From contig DIWR01000019.1 of the NCBI GenBank assembly GCA_002428495.1, positions 1 through 36,858 on the forward strand: a stretch of 36,858 nt of DNA. The letters are read 5' to 3'. Both the position numbers and the translations under genes were made by a program. Below, one piece after another: positions 7,285 to 15,506 of this stretch; within the stretch, counting starts at the first letter, position 1, and each line of letters opens with the position of its first letter. The notes beneath the pieces were generated by a model that made no database searches, was not told where the DNA came from, and was given only the letters and a program-made list of their open reading frames with translations. This DNA comes from Synergistaceae bacterium UBA6101 (GTDB taxonomy: Bacteria; Synergistota; Synergistia; Synergistales; Synergistaceae).

Positions 7285-8556
7285 CTAATACCTCTTCTTC
7301 ATGCGCACACGCGCCGCACCGGCATGGGCTGGGAGTCCTTCATTTAGGGCCATTACTTCAGCAACGGGGGCCAACAGATCTGCCCCTTCGTCTGTTATAC
7401 GCTGGAATGTGCACACTTTGAGAAAGGTCATTACAGATAATCCGCCCGTATACTTAGCCGCTCCCATCGTAGGGAGAGTGTGGTTTGTACCTGCCACATA
7501 GTCTCCGAAAACTTCTGCAGACCCCTCACCAATAAAGAGGGATCCGTAGTTTCTAAGTAATGGGATAAGCTTATCCGGTTCTTCGGTATTTATCTCAAGA
7601 TGCTCCGGCGCGATCTCGTTGGCAGCTTCTGCTGCCTCTTCGAGTGAGTCTGCAATCATTATGATCCCGTTTTTATCCCAGGCCCCAGCGGCAATATCCC
7701 CGGCATCAAGCCTTTCGAGCTGCTCCTTCACCTCTGCTGAGACCCTCTCCGCAATTTCTTTTGACGTGGTTATCAATATGCCCGCTGCATCGACGTCATG
7801 CTCGGACTGCGCAAGGATGTCGGCAGCGATAACAGCAGGATCTGCTTTTTCGTCTGCTATGACCATCACCTCGCTTGGGCCAGCGATAAAATCTATTCCG
7901 ACCTTACCGTAGACCTGCCTTTTTGCTTCCGTCACATACTTATTTCCGGGGCCTACGATCATAGCGACCGGAGCTATACTGTCCGTTCCATATGCGAAAG
8001 CTGCTATAGCCTGAGCACCCCCGACGGCATAGACTTCATTCGCACCTGCGATCTTGAGTGCCGCCAAAGTCGCCGGATGCGGCAGACGGCTTCCGGCCAT
8101 TGGCGGAACAGCCGCACATACACGTTTCACACCCGCTGTCCTTGCAGGTATCACAAGCATCAGTGCCGTAGAAAAGAGGGGGTGGTTTCCTCCGGGAACG
8201 TAACAACAGCAAGAATCGACCGGAATTACACTGTGGCCCAGGAATATTCCCCTTGAGGTCTCAGTCGCAAGCAGAGGTTTTATTGTGTCGCGCTGCAGCA
8301 GGGCAAAATTCTTTATGTTGTAAGCAGCCTGCTCAATAGCCCCGCGAAGTTCATTTGATATTTCAAGATATGCTTTCTTGATCTCTTCCTCCGGGACTCT
8401 GAAGGAATCCATGGCAGCGCTGCCAAACTTTTGGCTGTAAAAAGAGAGGGCACTGTCTCCTTCTTTTCTGACATTTTCGATTATCTCTTTTACCGATGTA
8501 AAAATTTCCGGATCATCTTTAAAGTTTTTCTCTGCTGCTTTTTTATAACAGAACAT
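7285..8556 (-). CDS. hisD: Histidinol dehydrogenase HisD
   Basis: HisD is a Zn-dependent enzyme that oxidises histidinol to histidine in two NAD-linked steps. The 423-residue protein contains the signature segments VPGGNHPLFSTALM, GPGNKYVTEAKR, DFIAGPSEVMVIAD, DILAQSEHDVDA, and C-terminal DYVAGTNHTLPT with a metal-ligand-like Asp/His pair. The start is the ATG at 8556 with GGAGTG 6 nt upstream. An upstream in-frame TTG would add six residues but would include the ribosome binding site. It is outside the + strand his operon and has its own promoter. Confidence 0.95.
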   Translation of the reverse strand: MFCYKKAAEKNFKDDPEIFTSVKEIIENVRKEGDSALSFYSQKFGSAAMDSFRVPEEEIKKAYLEISNELRGAIEQAAYNIKNFALLQRDTIKPLLATETSRGIFLGHSVIPVDSCCCYVPGGNHPLFSTALMLVIPARTAGVKRVCAAVPPMAGSRLPHPATLAALKIAGANEVYAVGGAQAIAAFAYGTDSIAPVAMIVGPGNKYVTEAKRQVYGKVGIDFIAGPSEVMVIADEKADPAVIAADILAQSEHDVDAAGILITTSKEIAERVSAEVKEQLERLDAGDIAAGAWDKNGIIMIADSLEEAAEAANEIAPEHLEINTEEPDKLIPLLRNYGSLFIGEGSAEVFGDYVAGTNHTLPTMGAAKYTGGLSVMTFLKVCTFQRITDEGADLLAPVAEVMALNEGLPAHAGAARVRMKKRY

Positions 8557-8596
8557 TGCTATCACTCCGTTCAAAGACCTCTATATTTATCATGTT

Positions 8597-8625
8597 AAAA
8601 TAGCATCTGAATATCTTGGTGTCAA
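8597..8625 (-). promoter_or_regulatory. Promoter of hisD
   Basis: On the - strand TTGACA (8620-8625), a 17-nt spacer and TATTTT (8597-8602) preceded by TGC give a consensus -35 with an extended -10. The leader to the hisD ATG is about 35 nt. Confidence 0.7.
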
Positions 8626-8699
8626 CAAATTTGCTTTTTTGAGAGTCAAAACTTTTAAGCGATCGTTCAGTCATACATATCGTCCGATCGGCTCTGACA

Positions 8700-8728
8700 T
8701 TGTTTTTCAGGTACTTTCATCTTATAAT
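8700..8728 (+). promoter_or_regulatory. Promoter of the NimA-like gene
   Basis: TTGTTT (8700-8705), a 17-nt spacer and a perfect TATAAT (8723-8728) lie about 30 nt upstream of the ATG at 8759. Confidence 0.6.
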
Positions 8729-8758
8729 CGGATCAGACATCAACAGGGGGTATGGTTT

Positions 8759-9235
8759 ATGAGAAGAAAAGATAAGGAAGTCACATCTCGTGCGTGGGTG
8801 GCCGATGTGCTGGACAGAGGCGTATGGATGGAACTTGCGATGGCTGACAAAGAAGGCCGTCCGTATATCGTCCCTCTAAACTACGGGTTCAAAGATGATT
8901 TCATCATCGTCCATGGTGCCAAAGAGGGCAAAAAGATAGATCTGCTGAAGGAAAACAATAAAGTCGCTTTCAACGTTGCGATCGATACTGAGGTAGTCCG
9001 CAACGAGGAAAATCCCTCAGAATTCAGTATGAAGTATAAAAGCGTCTCCGGACTTGGAACAGCTTCTTTCATAGAGGATCTTGACGAAAAAAGAGAAGCT
9101 CTGAAGATACTCATGGAACACTACCGTGGTCCAAAAGAACCCATGACGGAGGGGATGCTTAAGGCAACAGCAGTAATAAAGATACAGATAACCGAACTGA
9201 CCGGAAAGAACAACTTTTACCCTAAGCCCGAATGA
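8759..9235 (+). CDS. Pyridoxamine 5'-phosphate oxidase-fold flavoprotein, NimA-like
   Basis: This is a 158-residue split-barrel FMN-binding-type protein of the family that includes 5-nitroimidazole reductase NimA. Segments typical of that family are GVWMELAMADKEGRPYIVPL at the N-terminus, then FIIVHGAKEGKKIDLLKENNKVAF, and the later SVSGLGTASFIEDLDEKREAL. The start ATG at 8759 has AGGGGG with 8-nt spacing; the frame is open further upstream without a ribosome binding site. It is a single-gene unit between its own promoter and a terminator. The physiological substrate is unknown, and resistance to nitroimidazoles cannot be inferred from sequence alone. Confidence 0.82.
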   Translation: MRRKDKEVTSRAWVADVLDRGVWMELAMADKEGRPYIVPLNYGFKDDFIIVHGAKEGKKIDLLKENNKVAFNVAIDTEVVRNEENPSEFSMKYKSVSGLGTASFIEDLDEKREALKILMEHYRGPKEPMTEGMLKATAVIKIQITELTGKNNFYPKPE

Positions 9236-9250
9236 TGAAAGATAAATAAA

Positions 9251-9289
9251 CGGAGGATCACCCTATAGCCGGAGATCCTCCGCATTTTT
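9251..9289. terminator. Bidirectional intrinsic terminator
   Basis: CGGAGGATC (9251-9259) pairs with GATCCTCCG (9274-9282) and is followed by ATTTTT on the + strand. On the - strand the hairpin is followed by TTTATTTATC. It lies between the convergent NimA-like and CorC-like genes and can serve both. Confidence 0.8.
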
Positions 9290-9309
9290 CCCTTTTACCT
9301 GGCTGCAGA

Positions 9310-10596
9310 CTAGTCTGAAAGAGAACCCTCTGTCCGTTCCTTTATGTATTTCATGCGGACCTGGAGTATTCTGTGATTCTGGACCTGGAGCACGTGGATG
9401 TCCCACGATCCGTATGTTACAAGCTGTCCCTGCATCGGGAAGTCCCCCGAAAGCTCAAGGACCATCCCTGCCAGCGTGTCGACGTCCTCAAAAGCTGTGT
9501 CGAAAGGATAGGCAAGCGCATCAGAAAGCTCTTCCAGGTTTACCTGTCCCTGGACCAGATATGTGTTCTCATCCTCTACCTGTATCTCGGGAATTTCAGT
9601 ATCATATTCGTCCTGTATATCTCCGACTATCTCCTCAATTAGGTCTTCAAGCGTAATAAGACCGGCCATACCGCCGTATTCATCTATGACTATGGCGATG
9701 TGCGTCCTTGATTTTTTCATCGTATCAAGAGCTTCATCGGTCTTCATTGTTTCTGGCACAAAAAGCGGTTTTCTCATGAGTTTCAGGATCGATATGTTTT
9801 TTTCGCTGCGTGCCAGGGGACCAAGAAGGTCCTTCGCATAAAGTATTCCTATGACCTGATCCAGGTCCTCCCTGTATACGGGGATCCTTGAATGTCCGCT
9901 TTCAAGATAAATTTTGACTGCCTCTTCAGCAGTTCCGTCCTGCTCTATCGCATAGACATCTGTCCTCGGCTCCATGACCTCGGAGACCCTTGTTTCCTCA
10001 AAGGCTATGACTCCATGGATCATCTTGCGTTCATCCTCTTCAAGCGCACCTGCCGCGCTGCTCTCAGAGACGATGTGGTCTATCTCCTGGCGGGAGATCA
10101 AAGAGCTGTATGAGACAAGATCCATTCCTGCGATCTTTCCAAACAGTTTTAGGACGGCTCTCAGAGACCACGTAACAGGAGTCATTATCGTGCTAAAAAA
10201 CTTCAGGAAGGGGAGAGAGAAAAGCAGTACGCCCTCTTTTTTTGCTATGGCGAAATTTTTAGGCAGGATCTCACAGAAAACCACGATCAATACTGTCATA
10301 GTGGCCACAGCAAGAGCTGGCCCCAATGCACCAAAAAGCTTAAGCGCCAGGGTAGTTGCAACGGCGCTTGCGGCAATATTTACCAGATTGTTTCCAATGA
10401 GAGTAACGTTTATTGCTTTGGCTGTGTTGTCTACAAGCCAGAGAAAACCCTTTCGGCGATGAGGATATTCATCAGATAGAGCGAGTAACTTACCTTTCCC
10501 TGCTGCCGTTATTGACGTCTCGGTTGCGCTGAAATAAATCGAGAGTATCAGCAAAACGACTAGCAGGATGATACTGCCCGATATGTCGGAACTCAC
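9310..10596 (-). CDS. CNNM/CorC (HlyC) family membrane protein with CBS domains
   Basis: The protein has a DUF21/CNNM transmembrane region (about residues 1-190 with hydrophobic helices such as IILLVVLLILSIYFSATE and TVLIVVFCEILPKNFA), then a CBS pair starting at VMEPRTDVYAIEQDG, and a C-terminal CorC/HlyC domain (YLVQGQVNLEELSDAL). Such proteins are linked to magnesium or cobalt efflux and membrane ion homeostasis; the exact ion here is unknown. I place the start at GTG 10596, 10 nt from AAGGAGG (10607-10613); TTG codons at 10599 and 10602 are alternatives. About 428 residues. Confidence 0.85.
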   Translation of the reverse strand: MSSDISGSIILLVVLLILSIYFSATETSITAAGKGKLLALSDEYPHRRKGFLWLVDNTAKAINVTLIGNNLVNIAASAVATTLALKLFGALGPALAVATMTVLIVVFCEILPKNFAIAKKEGVLLFSLPFLKFFSTIMTPVTWSLRAVLKLFGKIAGMDLVSYSSLISRQEIDHIVSESSAAGALEEDERKMIHGVIAFEETRVSEVMEPRTDVYAIEQDGTAEEAVKIYLESGHSRIPVYREDLDQVIGILYAKDLLGPLARSEKNISILKLMRKPLFVPETMKTDEALDTMKKSRTHIAIVIDEYGGMAGLITLEDLIEEIVGDIQDEYDTEIPEIQVEDENTYLVQGQVNLEELSDALAYPFDTAFEDVDTLAGMVLELSGDFPMQGQLVTYGSWDIHVLQVQNHRILQVRMKYIKERTEGSLSD

Positions 10597-10736
10597 CAAC
10601 AATCTACCTCCTTGATAATTAAAGCGCCTTATTTTTAATGAAAATGCGCTCACACATGCATAGCATAGCACAAACACCCGGAAAAAAGGGTGCGTACAAA
10701 TATTTAATTATTGGGGCAGCATGGATCTGTCAAGAT

Positions 10737-12287
10737 TTATATCTCTCCGGCACGTTCACCGGTATATGAATTTATAAATTCAATTGCCCGTTCCAGCTCA
10801 ACATCCACACCCTCAGCTATCTTCAGCGCATTGTCAAGTGTCATTGGTATTCGGATGGACGGCAAAACTCCACCTTTTCCGTTACGGCTGTCTATCTGAA
10901 TTTTCTTGTCCTTATCCAGAGACTGCCCATAAGGCCAACGCACAACAATATTCCCTGAAATTTTAGCCTCGTCCCCCGTCAGCCCGAAAGAACCGTTAGT
11001 TCCATAAAATCCCATAGTTTCACCTTGGAGAAGGTCATTTATTCCCTTTGCCAACCCCTCTCCCGAACTCACGCATTTCGAATTGATAAGAGCAACAACC
11101 GGCCCCTCGAAGTATGGATCTGCGGGATCAATGTAGAGTCCGTTATCAGATTGGCTGGTTTTTACGGAAGGATCGGGGCATATCTCCATTTTTCCTGTCA
11201 CTGTATTGTAAGCATTCTGGTATTCGTAAAGCACTTTTTCGGTATAGAACGATGCAAGCATGTCTGCAACCATTGAATCCAGACCACCGACATTGTTTCT
11301 GATGTCTAAGATAAGGCCCCTGACCCCGGCTTTTTTGAATTCACTCAGGGCATCCCTGAACAAACCGAGCGTAGAGGGAGCTTCTCCTATTCCGTTAAGG
11401 TCAAGATCAATTTCTCCCCATACCCTGATATAACCGATGTTTCCCATTAGAAATCTTTTTTCGACCATCGACAAGGGAGGATCCTGTGGATCTTCCGCGT
11501 CCAGGATCAGGTCCCTCAGACCGTCGGAGACCACACAGGCGGGATAATTTTTGCGTAAGGATAATCTCTTATCATCATAAGAGCATAAAGATATTTTCCC
11601 TCTGCTGCGGTCAATATTTGAGAATGTTATTGTTACTGACGTATTTATCGGAGACCTTGTAAGATATCGGACCCTCTGATTGACAAGATCTTCATTTGTT
11701 GCAGGGTTGGAACCGAAGATGACGGGTACTTTATCCAACACATCCTCGACGGGACGGCCATTCCATTCAATGATCTCCGCTCCTGGGCGCACCCCCTTTG
11801 CATAAGCCTCTCCTGATCCATCCACCCAGTTTGCTATCAGCTTTCCGTTTGATAGTTTTATAGCTGAAAATCCAAACCCGCCTCCTATAAATTTATTATC
11901 GATCTCATGGATCGATGTCATATATACATGTCCATCGGGAATGCTGTACAGGTATTCTTTCAAGGCCAAATAATAGGCTGTGAAATCATTTGATTTTTGT
12001 GCATTGTCAATCTTGGGTCCGGTTTTTTTGTATAAGTATTCCCAATCAATTTTTTTCCAATCTGTAAAAGCGTATTCGCATGAAATTTTTTTATGAAGTT
12101 TTTCAAATGATCCGCTCCACGAAAGTCCGCTAAAATCTTCAGTTAGAGGAGCAGCATATCCATCATTTTGAGACAAAGTACTGCCATCAGCAGCCATGCC
12201 CGGCTGACATAGATAAAAAACTATGAATAGGAAAACCATGATCACCCCACTGAAACAGAACAAAGGCAATGCTGTTTTTCTCTCCAT
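10737..12287 (-). CDS. S41-family serine peptidase, membrane-anchored or secreted
   Basis: The 516-residue protein begins with a charged tip and a hydrophobic segment (about residues 10-30), so it is exported or anchored. A PDZ-like region follows (GEAYAKGVRPGAEIIEWNGRP, about residues 165-190). The tail-specific-protease core holds GLILDIRNNVGGLDSMVADM and the nucleophile serine in NSKCVSSGEGLAKGI near 415. The long region before the PDZ has no recognised domain. It is transcribed alone behind its own promoter. The ribosome binding site AGGGAG is 8 nt from the ATG. The substrate is unknown. Confidence 0.82.
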   Translation of the reverse strand: MERKTALPLFCFSGVIMVFLFIVFYLCQPGMAADGSTLSQNDGYAAPLTEDFSGLSWSGSFEKLHKKISCEYAFTDWKKIDWEYLYKKTGPKIDNAQKSNDFTAYYLALKEYLYSIPDGHVYMTSIHEIDNKFIGGGFGFSAIKLSNGKLIANWVDGSGEAYAKGVRPGAEIIEWNGRPVEDVLDKVPVIFGSNPATNEDLVNQRVRYLTRSPINTSVTITFSNIDRSRGKISLCSYDDKRLSLRKNYPACVVSDGLRDLILDAEDPQDPPLSMVEKRFLMGNIGYIRVWGEIDLDLNGIGEAPSTLGLFRDALSEFKKAGVRGLILDIRNNVGGLDSMVADMLASFYTEKVLYEYQNAYNTVTGKMEICPDPSVKTSQSDNGLYIDPADPYFEGPVVALINSKCVSSGEGLAKGINDLLQGETMGFYGTNGSFGLTGDEAKISGNIVVRWPYGQSLDKDKKIQIDSRNGKGGVLPSIRIPMTLDNALKIAEGVDVELERAIEFINSYTGERAGEI

Positions 12288-12365
12288 CGTATATTCTCCC
12301 TGTAAACAATAATTGATAAGCCTGCGGGGGAAACCGTTTTTTATCTTCAGAACATATCCACGCCT

Positions 12366-12394
12366 ATTTTAAATATTAAACAAAAGATTATCAA
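12366..12394 (-). promoter_or_regulatory. Promoter of the S41 peptidase gene
   Basis: On the - strand TTGATA (12389-12394), a 17-nt spacer and TAAAAT (12366-12371). It lies about 78 nt upstream of the ATG at 12287. Confidence 0.55.
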
Positions 12395-12457
12395 CTTTTA
12401 TGCCACGGTTGACCAGCAAATCGATCCGGACACCGAATAACTCTAAAAACAGCATAG

Positions 12458-12495
12458 AAAAAGCAGCCCTTATTATGGGTCAAGGGGCTGTTTTA
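12458..12495 (-). terminator. Terminator of the hydrogenase-maturation unit
   Basis: On the - strand CAGCCCCTT (12482-12490) pairs with AAGGGCTG (12464-12471), followed by CTTTTTC. It lies just downstream of the hydF stop. The + strand also has TTTTATT after the stem. Confidence 0.7.
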
Positions 12496-12520
12496 TTCAG
12501 CCGGATCATTCAGAGGTATC

Positions 12521-13756
12521 TCAGTTCCCTGCTTTTTTAAATTCGGGAAAAACTTCAGTTACCCTTTCCAGGATCCCGTTGATCTCAGCTATGGCTACAC
12601 CATAATTGGTTATAGGGACATTCTCCGCGTCAGCTTTGATCATCCTGGACATCAGCTGTTTTCTTGTGAACATGCATCCGCCGCAGTGGAGAATAAGCGA
12701 ATATTCCTTCAGGTTGGCGGGGAAATCGAGCCCGGTGGAAATATCCACAGTCAGCCCATTGCCAACCCTTTCCTTCAGCCACCTCGGCAACTTTTCTCTT
12801 CCTATATCCTCTTCCAGCGGCGCATGGGTGCATGCCTCCGCTACAAGTATCCTGTCACTCTCCTTCAGTCCGTTGATAGCCCTTGCTCCCCTTACGAAGG
12901 TCGCAAGATCCCCCTTGTTCCTGGCCATAACGATGGAGAATGAAGTCAGGGGAACATCGCGGGGGAGCAGCGAATTTACCTGCGGAAATACCTGCGAATC
13001 CGTTATGACAAGCGCCGGGGGTTCTTTCAGGGAATCCAGCAGCCGCGGGAACTGATCCAGTGTCGCAGTGAGGGCAAGCCCGCCGTTGTCCAGGATGTCC
13101 CTTATAACCTGGACCTGGGGAAGTATAAGCCTTCCTTTAGGTGCCTGGATGTCCTGCGGGGCAACAAGCACGACCGCGTCTCCCCTGTTGAATATATCAC
13201 CGACAAAGGTTGGGCTCTCAAAATCTGTAGGTGCATTTTTTACAATGGATGAAAGAAGCACAGCTCTGCATTCTCTTTTGTTGACTGATACGCACGTAAA
13301 AGGTATGCCCAGGCCTGCCTCAAGGTCCGACCTTACAGTTTCGGCCTTATCCGGGCCAACTCTGTCGATCTGGCTGAGTACCCCTATAACTGGTATCTTC
13401 CTCTTCCTCAGCTCTTGGAGCCAGCCCCTTTCCAGCGATGTATCATCCGCATCTGCTGCAGAGACTATGAGAAGGGCAAGGTCCGTCCTGTCCATCATCT
13501 CCATTGTTCTTGAGATACGAAGCCTGCCAAGGTCTCCTTCATCATCAAGACCGGCTGTGTCGATCACGGCGACGGGTCCCAGAGGCAGCAGCTCCATGCT
13601 CTTTATCACGGGATCGGTGGTCGTCCCCGCATGGTCGGAGACCAAAGCTGTCTGCTGATCCGTTACAAGATTTATGAGGCTTGACTTGCCCGCGTTGCGC
13701 CTTCCGTAAAACCCTATGTGCAGCCTGCTGCCCCTTGGAGTCTCCTGAAGATCCAT
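12521..13756 (-). CDS. hydF: [FeFe]-hydrogenase maturation GTPase HydF
   Basis: HydF is the scaffold on which the 2Fe subcluster of [FeFe] hydrogenase is assembled before transfer to HydA. The 411-residue protein has an N-terminal GTPase domain: P-loop GRRNAGKSSLIN near residue 20, the switch AGTTTDPV, DTAGLDDEG near 65 and SQID. A dimerisation domain follows. The C-terminal Fe-S domain has EACTHAPLEEDIGREKLP and HCGGCMFTRKQLM, which hold the cluster cysteines. GAGGTGAC precedes the ATG, and the upstream gene ends 4 nt away. HydE, HydG and HydA are not in the window. Confidence 0.93.
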   Translation of the reverse strand: MDLQETPRGSRLHIGFYGRRNAGKSSLINLVTDQQTALVSDHAGTTTDPVIKSMELLPLGPVAVIDTAGLDDEGDLGRLRISRTMEMMDRTDLALLIVSAADADDTSLERGWLQELRKRKIPVIGVLSQIDRVGPDKAETVRSDLEAGLGIPFTCVSVNKRECRAVLLSSIVKNAPTDFESPTFVGDIFNRGDAVVLVAPQDIQAPKGRLILPQVQVIRDILDNGGLALTATLDQFPRLLDSLKEPPALVITDSQVFPQVNSLLPRDVPLTSFSIVMARNKGDLATFVRGARAINGLKESDRILVAEACTHAPLEEDIGREKLPRWLKERVGNGLTVDISTGLDFPANLKEYSLILHCGGCMFTRKQLMSRMIKADAENVPITNYGVAIAEINGILERVTEVFPEFKKAGN

Positions 13757-13760
13757 ACTG

Positions 13761-14687
13761 TCACCTCAATATGATCGAATTTACGTCTATCTTATTGCGC
13801 TGAAGTCCGTTCTCTAGCATAAAATTCTGGGTGCGGATAAGTTCTTGGATATCCGTTTTACTAATGGAACTGTCGAAATCATACCATGGAGTCATCATCT
13901 TAACTCCTTCCATGGGAAGCCCGGTCTCTTTCTGTGTCATTTCAGCAGCTTTATCAGGGTTCTTTTTTATCCAGTCCAGAGTCTTCTTATGTGATTCCAT
14001 GAACTTGGATATCGCCTTCGGGTAACTTTTCGCAAATTTTTCTGATGTGGCGATGACTATTGTTGCATCTACAAGCCCTTCTCCATTTCTCAGCATGCGC
14101 GATCCTGATGTGAGAGCTTTATAGGCAGCCGGACCTGCAAGAAGAGCGGCTTCTACACTTCCGGTCGCCAGCGCGTTTGCTCCTGAAGAGAGGTCCATCT
14201 GGACAAATTCCACGTCCTTTACGGACATGCCCTCTTCATTAAGAGCCGCCGCAAGCAGCTGGTGCAGTATAGTTCCCTTTGGACCTGCCACTTTTTTGCC
14301 TTTGAGATCCTTGACACTCTTTATTGCCGGATCTTTCACTACGATCATGAATGCCTTTGGCGCCCTCGAATATATACCTATGATCCTTACATCAAGTCCT
14401 TCTGAGGCTGCAAGGATGGCTGATGTCGAACCGAGGCAGCTTGCTATTCCAATTTCTCCTGCAGCAAGAGCTGCAGTCTGTTTCGGACCCTCTGTTATTT
14501 CAGGGAAAGATAGATCAACGCCCTCATACGCTTTTTCGAACGTCATATTGTATTTTGCTACGATCGACGGAATATTCAAAGGCGCCTTTACATATGTGAT
14601 ACCCAGTTTTTCGGGCATATCTGAGGCAAAGGACCCGGTTACTGCAACTGAGAGTACAAGCAATGCAGCTAAAAATATCTTTCTCAC
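13761..14687 (-). CDS. Orphan ABC substrate-binding protein, NitT/TauT (SsuA/THI5-like) type
   Basis: The 308-residue protein starts at GTG with AAGGAGAG upstream and has a cleavable signal peptide (KIFLAALLVLSVAVTGSFAS), so it acts outside the membrane. The body matches periplasmic binding proteins for nitrate, taurine or thiamine precursors: the NIPSIVAKY segment, QTAALAAGEIGIA, SRAPKAFMIVV and KDLKGKKVAGPKGT. No permease or ATPase gene is beside it. It sits between a hydrogenase-system regulator and hydF with only 4 nt to hydF, which suggests it supplies something to the hydrogenase system or is a displaced component. The ligand is unknown. Confidence 0.8.
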   Translation of the reverse strand: MRKIFLAALLVLSVAVTGSFASDMPEKLGITYVKAPLNIPSIVAKYNMTFEKAYEGVDLSFPEITEGPKQTAALAAGEIGIASCLGSTSAILAASEGLDVRIIGIYSRAPKAFMIVVKDPAIKSVKDLKGKKVAGPKGTILHQLLAAALNEEGMSVKDVEFVQMDLSSGANALATGSVEAALLAGPAAYKALTSGSRMLRNGEGLVDATIVIATSEKFAKSYPKAISKFMESHKKTLDWIKKNPDKAAEMTQKETGLPMEGVKMMTPWYDFDSSISKTDIQELIRTQNFMLENGLQRNKIDVNSIILR

Positions 14688-14782
14688 AAAAATCTCTCCT
14701 TTTGATCTATACGTTGCTTACTATTTTTTAATTTCCTTTAAAGCCCCTGCGGGTGGCAATAGTCATCAGTGCTGCCTCTGAT

Positions 14783-15040
14783 TCAGGAATTCCGCCCCTT
14801 TGACATAACGGCTTTGACAGAAACTGCCTTTATCTTCCCAAGCTTCCCTGTCAGAGCGCTTATTTCGTCAGGCGTGGCGTCAAGGATCAGAGATATCACA
14901 CTTAACCCCCGTTCCCTGTAAGGGACGCCCATTCTGCCTATTATTATTCCGCTGTGTTCATGGAGGACATCGTTGACCTCTCTCACTGAATCAGGATCTT
15001 CAACTATTACAGATGCTACTCCTATACGAGTTTCTTCCAT
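14783..15040 (-). CDS. TM1266-like putative [FeFe]-hydrogenase system regulator
   Basis: This is a small 85-residue protein with an ACT/NikR-C-like ferredoxin fold, resembling the TM1266 family found beside hydE/F/G genes. The segments VASVIVEDPDSVREVNDVLHE, GIIIGRMGVPY and LSVISLILDATPDEISALTGKLG follow the family pattern of alternating strands and helices. The start is the ATG at 15040 with AGGTGA in front. Reading further upstream would run into the leader terminator. It heads a three-gene unit with the binding protein and hydF. The regulatory role is a family-based guess. Confidence 0.78.
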   Translation of the reverse strand: MEETRIGVASVIVEDPDSVREVNDVLHEHSGIIIGRMGVPYRERGLSVISLILDATPDEISALTGKLGKIKAVSVKAVMSKGRNS

Positions 15041-15060
15041 CAGATCTTCACCTGCCTCGT

Positions 15061-15100
15061 AAAAAATTAAAAAAAAAAGCCTTTCGCAAAGCGAAGGGCT
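15061..15100 (-). terminator. Intrinsic terminator inside the 5' leader of the hydrogenase unit (attenuator)
   Basis: On the - strand AGCCCTTCGC (15091-15100) pairs with GCGAAAGGCT (15078-15087) around a TTT loop, followed by a run of ten T and further T-rich sequence. No coding sequence lies upstream on this strand before the promoter at 15256-15285, and the next gene's ribosome binding site is about 15 nt downstream. It therefore interrupts a leader and does not end a gene. Confidence 0.75.
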
Positions 15101-15249
15101 CCTGACAGCATCATGACCAATGACTTTCAGCGACCCTTCCCTCTGCACGGTAAATTTCCCTGCAGACAGACAGTCCGGTTATAGGCACTTTATCCGCCCT
15201 GTCGGAGGATCCGACAAAGAAGAAGTTATCATTCCTATAAATTGATACT
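15062..15249 (-). promoter_or_regulatory. Structured leader RNA upstream of the TM1266-like gene
   Basis: The stretch between the promoter and the attenuator contains two clear hairpins on the - strand: GTCGGA/TCCGAC (15201-15215) and TCTGCA/TGCAGA (arms 15161-15166 and 15142-15147). A GAAGGGTC segment (15132-15139) is complementary to the CCCTTC part of the terminator's 5' arm and could act as antiterminator. The layout is that of a riboswitch or protein-controlled attenuator. I could not match it to a known riboswitch class. Confidence 0.5.
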
Positions 15250-15255
15250 TGGAAA

Positions 15256-15285
15256 AGTATAAATGATTTGTGATAAAAGTGTCAA
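15256..15285 (-). promoter_or_regulatory. Promoter of the TM1266-like/SBP/hydF unit
   Basis: On the - strand a consensus TTGACA (15280-15285), an 18-nt spacer and TATACT (15256-15261). The predicted transcript starts near 15248 and runs about 200 nt before the first gene. Confidence 0.7.
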
Positions 15286-15392
15286 TGTCGCGCTGTTTTG
15301 TTCATAGTTTTCACTTTTTCCCATATAAATCTAAATCAATGAAAAAGCAGAGTTATCTGAAATTTATGATAATTAAAAGTAAAACTTTTTCG

Positions 15393-15401
15393 TGGTATAA
15401 T
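15393..15401 (+). promoter_or_regulatory. Extended -10 promoter of the rubredoxin-like gene
   Basis: TGGTATAAT is an extended -10 with a perfect TATAAT (15396-15401). No good -35 is seen at the expected distance. It lies about 105 nt upstream of the ATG at 15507. Confidence 0.45.
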
Positions 15402-15506
15402 TATAATCGTCTTAAGTATTTGACAGTTTGTCTTTTCATCGTGGCAAACTATATCAAATGCGCTCTGAAAAGAAGCCTTTACTAAAATAAACGGGAGGTA
15501 GATATT

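Noticed and set aside
10675..10692. CACCC/GGGTG hairpin downstream of the S41 peptidase gene
   Set aside because: Only a 5-bp stem with an A-rich loop and a short T stretch; too weak to call a terminator.
15062..15249. Cobalamin riboswitch in the hydrogenase leader
   Set aside because: Short pieces (GTGCC, GGGAA, TCAGGAG) recall the B12 element in order, but the conserved core between them is missing and spacing is wrong. Not enough for a call.
15270..15485. 71-codon open frame on the + strand
   Set aside because: It runs through the promoter region in AT-rich sequence, has no ribosome binding site and has unlike codon use.
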